5,598 nt of DNA from Thermoprotei archaeon (GTDB lineage: Archaea; Thermoproteota; Thermoprotei_A; Sulfolobales; Ignisphaeraceae), in NCBI GenBank assembly GCA_003661905.1, contig QMXA01000088.1, positions 1-5,598 on the forward strand. The letters run 5' to 3'. Under the pieces are notes generated by a model. It made no database searches and was not told where the DNA came from. It saw nothing but the letters and a program-made list of their open reading frames with translations. A program made the translations under genes and the position numbers. Shown here piece by piece: positions 4,838 to 5,598 of the stretch. Within the stretch, counting starts at the first letter, position 1, and each line of letters begins with the position of its first letter.

Positions 4838-5598
4838 TTAACGTACTTCCTCTATAGGTCCTAATCCTTCTTCAGGCTTATTGAATTGGAAGTCTTTAAT
4901 ACTTATCCATGTTCTTGGGATTTTTCCAGGTGGATAAGTCTTCTTAAGCCATTCTATGAACTCTACAACTCTTCTAATTACAGTCTCTACTATTACTTTT
5001 CCTTTCTCTGGATCAGCCTTAAATGCCCAGCCTACAAATCCCTTGGGATAGTAATAGAGCTCTGGTAGGTGACTTACATCGTACCAATTGAATGGTTTAT
5101 CAGGAAATACATTTCCAGCTGCATTAACCCATTTGCCAGGGATGAGTCTTACAACACCCCAAGATCCTTCTTTCTTAAGGGTTTCAGTATCTACAAGATC
5201 TGGAGCTACATACCATGTAACACTTGTTTCAACTTCATCAGCATGTATGAATGGATGCTCAATCTTAACACCTGGTGCTATTTCTTGACCACTACCTGCT
5301 TTTCTAAGTATATCTTGAGCCCATGACCACCAACTTGTTACTAGTATTAGAGCATGTACATCCTTCTCTACTATTGCAACATCCTTAGCTATTGGAAGTA
5401 CGTATTCTTGGCCATGGCTATTCCATACAATTATCTTCTTAAATCCAGCATTTGAAAGCCATCTAATAATATCTGATACATATTCAATGAGAGTAGTTGC
5501 TTTTACAGGTATAGTCCCTGGTAATCCATAATGATGACTTGGATGACTTCCATAAGGTATTGGTGGTGCAACAGTAACTCCAGTTTCATAAGCTATGC
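4838..5598 (-). CDS. Creatininase-family metal-dependent hydrolase, possible IolN-type ring-opening enzyme (5' end outside window)
   Basis: The minus-strand frame is open from the window edge to the TAA at 4838-4840, giving 252 visible residues ending EEVR. Creatininase-family motifs appear in order, counted from the first visible codon: PPIPYGSHPSHHYGLPGT at 11-28 (usual form PP.PYG.S.EH..FPGT), IVWNSHGQE at 56-64 (usual NGHGGN) and HADEVETS at 118-125 (usual HAGE.ETS, with a metal-binding Glu). The N-terminal E.H...D metal ligands lie before the window; by family length about 45-50 residues are missing. A Trp-rich SWWSW at 88-92 may face the substrate. Members cut C-N or C-C bonds of small rings: creatinine, FAPy compounds, and in Thermotoga inositol breakdown the diketo-inositol hydrolysed by IolN. 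The gene next door resembles IolO, the following step, which favours an IolN-like role. Family confident, substrate inferred. Confidence 0.82.
   Translation of the reverse strand, partial: IAYETGVTVAPPIPYGSHPSHHYGLPGTIPVKATTLIEYVSDIIRWLSNAGFKKIIVWNSHGQEYVLPIAKDVAIVEKDVHALILVTSWWSWAQDILRKAGSGQEIAPGVKIEHPFIHADEVETSVTWYVAPDLVDTETLKKEGSWGVVRLIPGKWVNAAGNVFPDKPFNWYDVSHLPELYYYPKGFVGWAFKADPEKGKVIVETVIRRVVEFIEWLKKTYPPGKIPRTWISIKDFQFNKPEEGLGPIEEVR

Noticed and set aside
4646..4864. Plus-strand open frame of 72 codons
   Set aside because: It overlaps the start of the IolO-like gene and the end of the creatininase-family gene on the other strand, and its hydrophobic tail comes from AT-rich intergenic bases.
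4886..5326. Plus-strand open frames of 60-85 codons at 4886-5068, 5069-5326 and 5088-5288
   Set aside because: They lie opposite the creatininase-family gene, whose minus-strand frame is open throughout and carries clear family motifs. Their translations are Cys/Ser/Tyr-rich with no recognisable features.

Overview
The window is AT-rich. It reads like a thermophilic archaeon, most likely of the Thermoproteota (crenarchaeal side), though a thermophilic bacterium such as a Thermotogota relative is not excluded. The clues are arginine written almost only as AGA/AGG, frequent ATA isoleucine codons, two TTG starts each preceded by a short Shine-Dalgarno-like match, very short gaps between genes, T-rich tracts instead of strong GC hairpins after genes, and highly charged proteins.

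Five protein genes fill nearly all of it. On the plus strand, left half: a long transaldolase-superfamily protein whose start lies left of the window (1-1404), then a tagaturonate epimerase (UxaE) family protein (1453-2931). On the minus strand, right half, in transcription order: a creatininase-family hydrolase whose start lies right of the window (4838-5598), a TIM-barrel keto-sugar epimerase closely resembling 5-keto-L-gluconate epimerase IolO (3964-4785), and a second, unassigned TIM-barrel sugar isomerase/epimerase (2987-3940). The two groups converge on a 55-base gap at 2932-2986 with T-rich tracts on both strands. No RNA genes, mobile elements or CRISPR arrays were seen, and no intergenic stretch exceeds 60 bases.

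Taken together the set looks like keto-uronate catabolism. In the Thermotoga inositol route, a creatininase-family hydrolase (IolN) opens an oxidised inositol ring to 5-keto-L-gluconate, IolO epimerises this to D-tagaturonate, and UxaE converts D-tagaturonate to D-fructuronate. Candidates for these three successive steps all sit here. The remaining plus-strand gene carries the transaldolase-fold Schiff-base lysine. At the position that separates transaldolase (Glu) from fructose-6-phosphate aldolase (Gln) it has Gln, so it may be an aldolase acting after UxaE. That last step, and the role of the second TIM-barrel protein, are inference. The inositol dehydrogenases that would start the route are not in the window.
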